Below, in pieces: positions 1 through 9,000 of a DNA stretch of 11,295 bases (position 1 is the first letter of the stretch; every line of letters begins with the position of its first letter). The stretch is taken from positions 1-11,295 of the forward strand of contig RXOD01006092.1 in assembly GCA_005223375.1 (NCBI GenBank). The letters run 5' to 3'. Below the pieces are notes generated by a model, which saw nothing but the letters and a program-made list of their open reading frames with translations, ran no database searches and was not told the origin of the DNA. A program made the translations under genes and the position numbers. This DNA comes from Amoebophrya sp. AT5.2. Lineage: Eukaryota; Sar; Dinophyceae; Syndiniales; Amoebophryaceae.

Positions 1-1
1 C

Positions 2-3000
2 ACTGGCTCTGGCGCAGGGGCTCAACGAGGACAAGCAGCGGAACTCGTTGCGGAAGCAGCAGCCGAGGGGGATGGAGTGGAGGTGGAGCCGCGCGGTGGT
101 CCAGCGGAACTTCAAGAATCTGTAGCAGATCTCGGGCCAGCCGCGCAAGACGTCCAGGGTAGTTCTAGTTTGGGAGCTGTCGTCGTCGAGGAAGCTGCCT
201 CAATGGAGCAAGAAAATGTGTCTGAGGGCGCCAACATCAAGTCAGCCACCCCTCCCGAGATTCACGATCACGACGATGCTGGCGCTTTAGAAGATGGCGA
301 AAGTACACAGGCAGTCGTGCCTGCTGCACAAGAACCACTTGCGCCGTCTAGCAGTCCGCCTCAACCTCAATTCCAAAAGTCGTCTGAAGATGAATCTCAG
401 TCTAGGTCTGCAGCCAGGCGGCGGAAGAGCACCAACACCAAACGGAACAACTGCGGCGGCACATCTTCAAGCATCAGCGGGGAGTGCGAAATTTCGATAG
501 CGGCGGAAATTTCGCCGTCCCCGGTGATGCTTGAAGATGTGCCGAGGGAGGAGCAGAGGGGGGCGGAAGACAGTGTCATGCCCAAGCCCGAGCAAAAACA
601 CGAAGTGCCACTGGGTCGGCGGCTTGTTCGCGACGACGAAGAAAGCTGTGCACCTCGAGTAGAAGTGAAGAAGGGCGCCGAGACCCTAGAGGACGTGGTT
701 GTGCCGGGTACACTGGCGAAGCTGCGACTTCCCGCCGATACGGGTGCGGCCGAAGCTGGCTTTTCGTCGCCGTCGTCCACGCCTTTATCCAAGTCGGGAG
801 GCAGTTCAGAGGGCGCAATAAGCAGAGGGCACCCGCCGCGCCACTCTTCCCGGATGAAGCGGCCGAAACTTCCGACTGCGGAGGAGCAGGGCGAGGAAAA
901 AGACAAGCTTAATATGCTCGAACCCCAGCAGCTAGACGAAGGGGCGGGTCGGCGGGTTGTTCTCGCCGGCGAAGAAAGCTGTGCACCTCCAGGCGAAGCG
1001 AAGCCGCGATGTGCGAAGGAACCTGAGGTCGAAACCACAGGCGGCACATCTTCAAGCATCATCGGGGACGGCGTCGACGGCGTCAAACTACCTCAAACTA
1101 CCTCACCCGACGAGGCCGGCGACGCGTTGCATAATCCCGAACCTTCTTTAAAGAGACCGAGACTTGCACCAGTGGTTGAGGTTGAGAAAGAAGAACAAGA
1201 GCGACCCTTGTCACATCAAGGGCCCCCGACGTCCGGGCCACGAGCTAGACACTTTAACGCATCTTCTCGGGGACAGACACGACGACAGACGAGAAGAAAC
1301 TCACGGCGCCAGAAGTTGACCGTTTGTGATCCCGCACTAGCACCGGAAAAATCCGCTCCTGGATGTGAAACTTCTAGTACCCTGGCACTACGACGCGGAC
1401 GGGCGCGAGCCGTTGCAACTTCATCAGCATCTTCAGCTCCAGCCTCCGCAGCAAGAAGGTCCTCCACCCTCCGCGCAAGGGCCTGCTTCACCAAGTTCCT
1501 CGGCAAGGAGATCGAACGCCGAACCGCGCTGGATCCGGAGTACAAGCCGCCCAAGGAGGGGCCAGCCGGGCCTGGCGTGGACGAGTTCTTCGAGGAGCTG
1601 TGGACGGAAACCGAAGGAGAGGAGTCGCGCTCGGAAGCGGGGAGTTCGGGGAGTAGCTCTTGTACCAGCGACGACAGTCGTGAAGACCGGAATGCAGGGG
1701 GCGAGGAGCGAGCGGAATGTGGAGGACCACAAGAACATGCCGGGGGTGAGCGGAGTACAACTACAAATGCTGAGGGTGGGGATCATGGCTGCCCGTTCCC
1801 TGGGAAAAATGGGTCCTCGTCTACGTCGGACAGCGAAGAAAGCGGCTCCGATGAAGACTCCTTACGGTCCGCGCCATCCCCATCCGCAGAGGCAGACGAT
1901 GCGGATGACGAGTGCGAGTTGGAAGCATTGAGCGACCACGAGGAGGTGGATGTCCCTGCTGAAGGTGAAGCAGCTATCGGCACGAGTTCTTCTTCTTGGC
2001 CCGCAGACGGGAAGGGGAATGTTCTGGCTGAAGTTACGCCTGCTACAGGAGGTGGATCCTCTGAAGCTTCCCCTGCTACCGGATGTGGCTCTTCTCATCA
2101 GAAAGAGGAGCTGGCCTTCTTAGACAACTCTTGCTCCCATCAGAAAGAGCGGGTGAACGAGTTGGACGCCGAGCAAGTCGAAAATCGCCCCGGAGCAGGA
2201 CCTCCAGCTCCACGCGGAGAAGATGCTGACATTAGTGATAGTACCAGCGTCGATGGATCTTCGTCCCTGCCAGCTGATGAGGATCGTCGTCGTGAGCAGA
2301 GCATTTGCGAGTTTGAAGTGTCGACGCGGCGTTTCAACGGCGTGCTGAGCGAGCAGATGGAGAACGACTACACGCTGCTGGCCGAAGTGGAACCGCACAT
2401 TTTGATTACGCAGGACGACGACGTCGCGCGCATGTACGCCACAGCGGGGCTGCAAAAGGTGTCGCCCGAGATCCAGACCGGCGGCCACAAACCTGGCACT
2501 GAGATGGCGGCATTGCAGGAGCACGTCCTGCACTGGATGGCGTGCGGGGCTAATAACATCCCCTTGTGCGTGTTTCTGCCAAACTCCGCCGGGGTCACAA
2601 AGTGCGAGCTGCGCTGGTTTCTGGCGAAGCTAGACACGTCGGGGGCGGCTTCCTTCGCACACTTTTTCTGGACACAAGTGCTGCCGCGTCTGCGGCTCGC
2701 GACAAAAGCAGAGAGAGACGCAGAAGCGAGGATGGATAGTGGAGCAGGGCAGAGTAATTCCTATCAAGGTCCAGAGGCAGCTGCAGCCTCAGCATCTACT
2801 TCTCAAAGCAGCGGCGACACGCTCGAGCTTTTTTCGCGAGAGTCCCTCGAACTGCTCGAAGGCGTGTTACCGCTGGTTTTGCTCACGCAGGGCGAAACAG
2901 CCGAGCTCGACAAGTTGGCACGCAGTGGGGACCGTGAAACTTTGGAGAGCGGCTCGCTGCAGGCAGTCGCGGCACTGAAACAACAAACCAAAAGGAAGAA

Positions 3001-5524
3001 GGTACGGAGGGACTGCGAGGAACAAGTCCCGCGAAAAAATAAAACGCTGCTTACCAAGAAGAACGAGCTGCTTGTCTACACGGAGACAGAATTCACCGAG
3101 CCCGATGCGAGTTTCTTTGCGCACTTCGCGGCCCGCAGCGGCGCGGAGACTCGTTTGATGAAGTACTCGAGGTGGATGGTGCAGGGACCCGACGAACCCC
3201 GAAACGGCGAAAACGGCACCGCCCCCGGACGAACAGGAGCGAGCGCCCGGCTGCCTCCTCCTACGGCGCAGCCTTCTGCCGCCGCCACCACTTTCAGGGC
3301 AGCGAGCACACCTCCCTCACGGCTGCCGCGCTTTACTTTCGCCGAAAGTTACTTTCCGCCCCTCCTGGATGTAGTGGGCGGCGAGGATGTAGAAGCGGGC
3401 GGAGAAGATGCTGGAAGTGGGGGCTTCGACGGCGAGGGCGAGGCCAATCACAATAGTACGACGGGCTGCAAGATGAAGAGGACTGCAGCAGCCGACGGGG
3501 TCCACCATAATGACGGCGACGAGGAGACCGCGGAGAGAAGTGCGACTTCATCTGCGACGAATATTCGCACCCGCGCGCCCAAGTTGAGAAGCAGCTGCAG
3601 CAGCTTGGAAAAGAACAACAAGCCAGCCGATGATCCGTTCGCCTTGCTTCGGCCCTCCTGCTGGCGCAGCCGCAACGAGTTCGAGCCAAAAGAGGTCGGG
3701 AAACCGGAACCTGGCGCGCGATCGGATTGGGGCTTTGCGGACGGCGAGGGCGCGGACATGAAGGAAATCGAACAGGCCGAGAAGAGGGGGGTGCTCGCGC
3801 TGCCCATGCAGCCGTGCGCCCTGCGGCGAGTGGCGTTGGAACACGACCCGCAGTACCGCCCGTTCGCCAACGCTTTCGAATTCGTGCGACTCTGTGGCGC
3901 CGGTGGCGTCGGCGAGATGCGTTGGTGGGACGCGAAACGGCTGACGACGTTGAGGCAAAACCTAAAAGAACAGTGTTCGCTCCCGGCGGCTGAACGCGGA
4001 AGTGGGCCAGCAGCTGCACCCGCGAGGAAGGGCAGAAATCGGGAGTGCAGCCACCTCCACCAGCGTAGTTGCCACGAGGACCTGGGCTTTCTCCGCTCCG
4101 CAAGCCGCCAGGAGCGCCAACATCTGCCTGACCAGATCCTGTCGCTCGAGCCTGCGGTGTCTGTGCTCCTGGATTCCGCAAAGATGTACTGCGCGCTCCG
4201 GTTCGGTCGCTGCCTCTTCCGGCTCCGCCGCAGCATCATGCTGCTTCATCTCACCCAGCTGCGGGCGGGTGCGCGGCACCTGGTCATGGACGAGGCGAGA
4301 TTCAAGAAAAAAATCCGCAAAGATGCATTGCTAGAGAACGCCTTGGACGTGTGCGATCTCGACGTGTGCAAGCTCCTGGGCGACGAGGAGGCGGAGTTTC
4401 TCGGCCCCGACGGCCTCATGCGGTTGTGCAGGCTTGCGAAGCAGCCGGAGCACCAAACATCCTCTGCCGCTTCCTCCACCGCCGACCAAAAGAACTTTTG
4501 GGTGAGCCCGAGTAGCATCTACCCCGTCCTGCTCCGCGTGGAGGTGGCACGACGGGAGGGGGACGTACTCAGAGAGAAATCCCAACTCGTGCAGGAGAGG
4601 GCCCTGCGAAAAGTGTTCGGCGTTCGTGGGGGAAGCACTAGCAGCAAGCAGAGGACAGATCTTCGCTGGGAAAGGTATAGGATCGGTGGACAACATCACG
4701 ACCGCGCGGCAACGGGACGTGGCCTCCGCTACAACGGCTCGCCCGGGCGCACGCGTGGCTCTTCCTACCACCACGACCGTTCGAAGACGCGGAACGCGAA
4801 CACAGTCGCCAGGCTCTTCCACAGTCTGCGGGCAGAGGAGATGAGCTCCAGCAGCGAAGAAAGCGAAAGCGAGGCCGAAGGCGATCACGATCAACATTCC
4901 GCACTGGATACAGATGAAGATGATCCTGCGGCCCAGGAGAGCCAGAAGGGTCGACGTGCTTCAAGACCGAGGCGGCGCTTCGAGGAGACGTCAGAGGCCG
5001 ATGACGAGCGCGATTCACCGGAGGCCGATGAAGAGCGCGATTCGCCCGATGGTGCGGATGACGAGCGCGATTCGCCCGAGGGGGCGGATGAAAATGAAAA
5101 ACTCCAGGCGGTCGAGGCCGATGACCTCGAGATGAAGAAGTGCGCACTCCGGAAGGATCTCGGCACTGCGGCAATGCAACTCCGAGAGGCTGGCAATAAA
5201 ACTGCTGAACAAACAGCTGGCGAGCAAAAACAAACATCCGTCATCAAGATCACGGTACCTTCGAAAAAAAATCTCAGAGTTGATGGTGCCGGTTCTCGTG
5301 TCCTCCTCCAAGGCCTTCCTGACAGCGATGCTGCGTCATCTTCCTTGTGCTCGCCGGAACCTCCGGAATCGGAAGGCGAGGAGTCCGAGCGGGCGGAGGT
5401 GGTCACCGATCACCGCCTCAGACTAGAGGCCACGAGACCCATCGTCACCGACGACCAGCTGAGAAAGTGCCCAGCAGTGCAGGCGTCGATCACTTTTTGG
5501 ACTATGCGCGGAACCGCACCATGA
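2..5524 (+). CDS. 3' part of a very large, mostly disordered acidic/Ser-rich protein of unknown function
   Basis: The frame is open from the left edge (first codon at 2) to TGA at 5522-5524, about 1840 codons without a stop, so the gene starts upstream of the window. The first in-frame ATG is at 203, but nothing marks it as the true start. Positions 2-2290 encode low-complexity sequence rich in Glu, Ser, Ala and Arg, with internal duplications. Ordered-looking islands follow at 2298-2708, 2822-3200, 3630-3970 and 4130-4635; the last has Leu/Arg-rich helical sequence (around LLDSAKMYCALRFGRC). Positions 4636-4800 are Arg/Gly/His-rich. Positions 4840-5100 are very acidic, with tandem ERDSPE-type repeats. 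Basic clusters such as KRKKVRR (near 2990) could be nuclear signals. I recognise no family. The stretch around 2590-2690 faintly resembles a degenerate EF-hand, too weak to name. Overlapping minus-strand frames have poorer composition and look like shadows. The C-terminus is uncertain, because a second plausible frame runs on to 5577. Confidence 0.8.
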   Translation, partial: TGSGAGAQRGQAAELVAEAAAEGDGVEVEPRGGPAELQESVADLGPAAQDVQGSSSLGAVVVEEAASMEQENVSEGANIKSATPPEIHDHDDAGALEDGESTQAVVPAAQEPLAPSSSPPQPQFQKSSEDESQSRSAARRRKSTNTKRNNCGGTSSSISGECEISIAAEISPSPVMLEDVPREEQRGAEDSVMPKPEQKHEVPLGRRLVRDDEESCAPRVEVKKGAETLEDVVVPGTLAKLRLPADTGAAEAGFSSPSSTPLSKSGGSSEGAISRGHPPRHSSRMKRPKLPTAEEQGEEKDKLNMLEPQQLDEGAGRRVVLAGEESCAPPGEAKPRCAKEPEVETTGGTSSSIIGDGVDGVKLPQTTSPDEAGDALHNPEPSLKRPRLAPVVEVEKEEQERPLSHQGPPTSGPRARHFNASSRGQTRRQTRRNSRRQKLTVCDPALAPEKSAPGCETSSTLALRRGRARAVATSSASSAPASAARRSSTLRARACFTKFLGKEIERRTALDPEYKPPKEGPAGPGVDEFFEELWTETEGEESRSEAGSSGSSSCTSDDSREDRNAGGEERAECGGPQEHAGGERSTTTNAEGGDHGCPFPGKNGSSSTSDSEESGSDEDSLRSAPSPSAEADDADDECELEALSDHEEVDVPAEGEAAIGTSSSSWPADGKGNVLAEVTPATGGGSSEASPATGCGSSHQKEELAFLDNSCSHQKERVNELDAEQVENRPGAGPPAPRGEDADISDSTSVDGSSSLPADEDRRREQSICEFEVSTRRFNGVLSEQMENDYTLLAEVEPHILITQDDDVARMYATAGLQKVSPEIQTGGHKPGTEMAALQEHVLHWMACGANNIPLCVFLPNSAGVTKCELRWFLAKLDTSGAASFAHFFWTQVLPRLRLATKAERDAEARMDSGAGQSNSYQGPEAAAASASTSQSSGDTLELFSRESLELLEGVLPLVLLTQGETAELDKLARSGDRETLESGSLQAVAALKQQTKRKKVRRDCEEQVPRKNKTLLTKKNELLVYTETEFTEPDASFFAHFAARSGAETRLMKYSRWMVQGPDEPRNGENGTAPGRTGASARLPPPTAQPSAAATTFRAASTPPSRLPRFTFAESYFPPLLDVVGGEDVEAGGEDAGSGGFDGEGEANHNSTTGCKMKRTAAADGVHHNDGDEETAERSATSSATNIRTRAPKLRSSCSSLEKNNKPADDPFALLRPSCWRSRNEFEPKEVGKPEPGARSDWGFADGEGADMKEIEQAEKRGVLALPMQPCALRRVALEHDPQYRPFANAFEFVRLCGAGGVGEMRWWDAKRLTTLRQNLKEQCSLPAAERGSGPAAAPARKGRNRECSHLHQRSCHEDLGFLRSASRQERQHLPDQILSLEPAVSVLLDSAKMYCALRFGRCLFRLRRSIMLLHLTQLRAGARHLVMDEARFKKKIRKDALLENALDVCDLDVCKLLGDEEAEFLGPDGLMRLCRLAKQPEHQTSSAASSTADQKNFWVSPSSIYPVLLRVEVARREGDVLREKSQLVQERALRKVFGVRGGSTSSKQRTDLRWERYRIGGQHHDRAATGRGLRYNGSPGRTRGSSYHHDRSKTRNANTVARLFHSLRAEEMSSSSEESESEAEGDHDQHSALDTDEDDPAAQESQKGRRASRPRRRFEETSEADDERDSPEADEERDSPDGADDERDSPEGADENEKLQAVEADDLEMKKCALRKDLGTAAMQLREAGNKTAEQTAGEQKQTSVIKITVPSKKNLRVDGAGSRVLLQGLPDSDAASSSLCSPEPPESEGEESERAEVVTDHRLRLEATRPIVTDDQLRKCPAVQASITFWTMRGTAP
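457..544. repeat. Long foldback palindrome inside the large coding frame
   Basis: The left arm at 457-483 pairs with 518-544 over 27 positions with one mismatch (477 against 524). After a two-base mismatch the stem resumes as a perfect 10-bp inner stem (486-495 with 506-515), leaving a 10-nt loop at 496-505. The whole 88-bp element is translated in the open frame without a stop. No direct repeats flank it, so it does not look like a classic transposon insertion. As RNA it would form a strong hairpin. Confidence 0.9.
613..1003 (+). repeat. Diverged 58-bp direct duplication (613-670 and 946-1003)
   Basis: Positions 613-670 and 946-1003 align without gaps and share a 17-bp identical core, GAAGAAAGCTGTGCACC. 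They encode related peptides (GRRLVRDDEESCAP and GRRVVLAGEESCAP). The spacing is 333 bp, a multiple of three, so both are read in the same frame. Together with the arm copy at 1042-1073 this suggests an old duplication of the block from about 450 to 1075. Confidence 0.8.
1042..1073. repeat. Third copy of the palindrome arm
   Basis: This 32-bp stretch matches the left arm of the 457-544 palindrome at 29 of 32 positions. It matches the reverse complement of the right arm region (513-544) at 31 of 32. The inverted arm is therefore closer to this distant copy than to its own partner. In frame it again encodes GGTSSSI. Confidence 0.85.
2039..2149 (+). repeat. Short in-frame direct repeats in the large gene
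   Basis: A degenerate unit beginning CCTGCTAC occurs at 2039 and 2072, encoding the related peptides PATGGGSS and PATGCGSS. A perfect 12-bp repeat, CATCAGAAAGAG, occurs at 2096-2107 and 2138-2149, 42 bp apart and in frame, encoding HQKE twice. These look like replication-slippage duplications in a disordered region. Confidence 0.7.
4994..5096 (+). repeat. Acidic tandem repeat, about 3.5 units of 27-30 bp
   Basis: Units at 4994-5020, 5021-5047 and 5048-5077, followed by a partial unit from 5078, encode ADDERDSPE-type peptides. Unit lengths (27, 27, 30) are multiples of three and keep the frame. The Ser-Pro in each unit is a potential proline-directed phosphorylation site; that is inference from the motif only. 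Confidence 0.85.
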
Positions 5525-6002
5525 AAGTACACCATCTTGCTTCGAACTACAGATACGAAGCGACCGCCCAGTGCTAGGGAAATCCGAGCTCCAGAAGCAT
5601 GGTAACGCACACCACAGCCAGGAGGTGAGAAGTGCCGGCAGAAACAGGGAGGGCAGTTGATGTAGACGGTTTTTTTCCTAGTATACCCCCCACTGCCACT
5701 GTAGGAGGCGACCGCGCAAAATTTTCGAAATCTAATTATTTTTCGCAACTAGGGGCGCGGGTGCGTCATGCTTTATACAACGAGTTACGGTTACATCGGA
5801 TGTCGATCAAGCAATATCTATTTAGTTTTCAGCCAGCACTCTTCATTGTTGCTGTTGCTGCCCCTGTGTACAAAGTAAATCGCGCGAGGATTAATTTCGG
5901 GAAATGCATCCTTAGACGTAGCGATAGCGGCGTACGGGCTATAGCGTCGTATCTGTTGTTTCCTCCACACTCTCGTTGGCGTTTCTTCGCGGCTTGGTGC
6001 TC
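5525..6002. other. Gap between the first and second genes
   Basis: This 478-bp stretch is more AT-rich than its neighbours, with runs such as a T7 run near 5670 and AATTATTTTT near 5735. Positions 5525-5577 may still be coding in another frame. A small hairpin (GCTTCG at 5539-5544 with CGAAGC at 5556-5561, 11-nt loop) lies just after the first gene's stop. In the frame of the next gene, a TAG at 5925-5927 closes the frame and a pyrimidine-rich stretch (5951-5985) leads to the ATG at 6003. No AATAAA and no core promoter element was seen. Confidence 0.6.
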
Positions 6003-9000
6003 ATGAATTGGACCGAAGAAATGCCGAACGGCGACAGCTTCGTGGCGGACAGCGTGTTTTTCAAAAAGCAGTGGGCGGTGGGGAAGCAGGAAGCTGTTGG
6101 AAACGGAAAAAACCGCCCGAAGGAGAACGACGCGGAGCTGGCGGCGATGGTGCAGTGCCTGCGAGGAACCGCTTCCGGCATGCGCAACTTCGACGAGAAG
6201 GAATTCGTGCGTCTGCTGCTAAATCTAGACATAACGGCTGAAGGCTCTGGCGGCGGCATGGACGAAAGCGAGTTTCTGCGCTTCGGCCCGCTGCGCACGA
6301 AGGCAACGCCGGGTCCGCGCAAGGGGAAAGGCGGAGGCAAAGGGACCGGGAAGCCGAAGGGATTTAGATTTGGCGTAGCTGGGAAAGAACCATCAGGATC
6401 AGCAAAGCACGACAGTATCAGTAAGGAAGTGGAAGAGGATTTCGATGACATGAACGAAGCCTCTGAAAAATTCATCGAAGACAGCGACGCGGTACCAGCG
6501 TCCTCGCAAGAAGATAGTGGCGCCGATGACGGGACAGAAGCAGAAGGTGATGAAGAAATCGCTGCCTCGGCGGAAGACGCTGGAAACGAGGATTGGGACG
6601 AAAATGATTTTGATGGGGAACCATCGGACAGCGGCGAGGAGGAATCTCCCACTGATTCCGAAGGGGAAGTGGGGGGCGGCAGCGGAAAGATGAAAAAAGA
6701 AAAGCACAAAGACAAAGCGGTGAAAACGGTGCAGCCCCCATCGAGGCAGCAGGTGATCGAGGTTTTGAGGACGCAGACCAGGGCTTTCTGGCAGCTCGCG
6801 CTGGTGATGCACGAGTGCCGCGCGTTCTCCGCCCGAAAAATTCGTCCTGAAATGGTTGAAAGGGTGGAAGCAGTGCTCGCGTATCATATTTTCAATTATT
6901 TCAGATTCTTTATCTAATTTGATACTAGCTACTGCTACTAGTTCCTCCAGCTGGCGTCCACCGCCTAAACACATAATGTCGCTCCAGAAGTACCAGTTCG
7001 TTGCGTGTACACCATTGCTTATCGTGGCAAACAAGTATAAAAGTAAGGAACTCCGGAGGTTAAACTCTCTTTCTCTCGTCGAAACTCAAAGAATATGTCA
7101 GGTCCGGTCTCCATCGGCCTGAGTGGCGCATGAAGGAGATGCTCCAGTTCGTGGAGGCGCTGCACTTTGTTGTTGCCCCGAAGGCAGCACAACAGCTTTC
7201 TCTCCAGTACCAGACGGTGCTGCGAAACTGGAACTCAAGGGAGGAGGAACTCAACATCAACGCGGTGCGAGACTTGTACTGCATCTCTACTGTTAACGAC
7301 CTTGCTTTCAGTTTCAGTTTCAACCTTCATCTCTGTGCAGCACATAGTTAATGTAAGTAGTTTGTTCTTCGAGCACGATCATGAACATGATCATCTCCGC
7401 ACACTTTTTTAAAAGCATGCGCATGTAGTTTTTTGATGGCCTCCGCCTCGTTCTGATCGAGTGCGTTGCCTCAGCCCAATTTTTTACCTCACAACTCCGA
7501 CAAAGCTTCAACGAGCGCGAGCTGTGGCAGTTGGGCCGTCGGTACGAGCTTCCGCTGGTGTACGAGATGTCGCTCCCCTTGCTGCAGCCGCAGGAGCCAA
7601 AGGACGAAGTACCAGGAGTAGCGGCGTCCTCGTCGAGGATCCCCACATGCGTACACGTCCTTCCGGCAGCCTGCATCGCCGAGGGCGCGCTCCAGATCTC
7701 CCGCTCGGAAAGCGCGGTGCGAAGTCCTCCCGAGTTCCCGTCCGGCGTCCGCCTCCACCCGGCCACGAACAACAACAGTTGCGCAAGCACGAGAAATCTC
7801 GGCGTGTATGACCAGCGGTCGTCCGTCTTCGTGCGTCCGACGAAGAAAGAGGACATGCAGCATTTCCTCTTCGACGAATTGCGACAGTACGCTGGAACCG
7901 CACTTTGGCGGCGATTGATATCGAACGGAATGGACTCAATTTTTTACCTTCACGACCGCGCCGGCGACGCTCATGGCGTCGCCGTCCCGGTAAGCGTCCT
8001 CACCAGCTCGAGCGTCAATCTCGTGTGGAAGGAAGAAGAGCGAAAGAAAATCGGTTGGGGTGGAGTTTCGTGCGGTGGCGGTTTCCCATTGTTGCGACCT
8101 TGCACGATGGTCGACGCCGATTGCGCGGGGGCCGCTGTTGGGTCGAAACCGTCATTCCTCAGCCCCGGCCACAAGTTTTCCGCGTCGACGACGAAGCGCG
8201 GCGGCAAGCGGAGAAAAGAAAAGATGGACGAAAAAAGAAAACGCAAACGAATGAAAAAGCAAAAGCGAATCAATACTCCAGCTGAGGCTCGAGGAGGACA
8301 CAGAACTGATGCCGACAAGCCCGACATCGCGATGCAAACCAACACGAGCGTGAAACACCGGAACGACGCGACCTCCTCTGCGTCGTCTAAGCAGGCTCCT
8401 CACCTTCCCCTCCACCTTCCCCTCCACGACAAGGCTGCTACTGGTACAACTAGCGCTTTCGACTGGGTCGCAGCGCATTCCGATGTAAAACGACTGCTCG
8501 CGCATCCTCTCCTCGACGAGAACGACGAAAAGGCGAGAAGGACGATCGAAGAGCTGCAGGAAATGCTTACGAAGGTCCCGGGCGACATGGCGAATCTCAA
8601 GGCATCCACAACCTCTCACGCCGCGAGCACCCGCGCGTCGATCTCGAGGAGAAGAACGGGCCTCGAGATCGACGCGCGGGTGCTCGCGGCCATCGACCGC
8701 CGCCTGGTGGAATGGTTCCTCGCGCGTTTTTTCACTTTCAGTGACCAGGTACTGGGTTTGGGAGACGATGGTCGTGGAGAAGACATGGATGTGGATTTCA
8801 TGGAAGGCTGGCCATCGATCTCGCACTCGTGCGCGGCCGCGACCACCGGACAGAAGTCTTCTGGTGCGCCGTTTTGGGGCGACGCGAACGGCACGACGCT
8901 GGCAGAGCACTTCTACGCGAGGCTTTTGGAGACCACATCCGCACCACAGGAGCGCACGGCGAGTGAGCATCCCCTGTCGCCGGTGCTGCGGCGACTCTCG

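Noticed and set aside
397..1086. Minus-strand open frame of 229 codons.
   Set aside because: It lies wholly inside the large plus-strand frame and owes its length to GC-rich, stop-poor sequence and the palindrome repeats. Treated as a shadow.
3333..4239. Two long overlapping minus-strand open frames (282 and 263 codons).
   Set aside because: Arg/Ser/Pro-rich shadow composition, opposite the ordered islands of the plus-strand gene.
5485..5500. Programmed -1 frameshift at the T run to join the two C-terminal frames of the large gene.
   Set aside because: The codons around the T run do not fit the usual X-XXY-YYZ slippery pattern, and no downstream pseudoknot is evident.
6186..6284. EF-hand in the second gene (NFDEKEF...DESEFLRF).
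   Set aside because: The loop has the wrong length and lacks the Asp-x-Asp-x-Asp-Gly spacing of a canonical calcium loop. Mentioned only as a helix-loop-helix resemblance.
7036..7043. TATAAAAG as a promoter element.
   Set aside because: It lies within a well-supported intron of the second gene with no gene start at a suitable distance.
6720..7540. The second gene's product around EWRMKEMLQFVEALHF, with nearby HxxxL and LIECVASAQFF strings, faintly recalls the C-terminal domain of gamma-tubulin complex proteins.
   Set aside because: The match rests on a few spaced residues, the downstream strings need an unproven splice pattern, and the flanking sequence lacks the other conserved blocks. A profile search would settle it.
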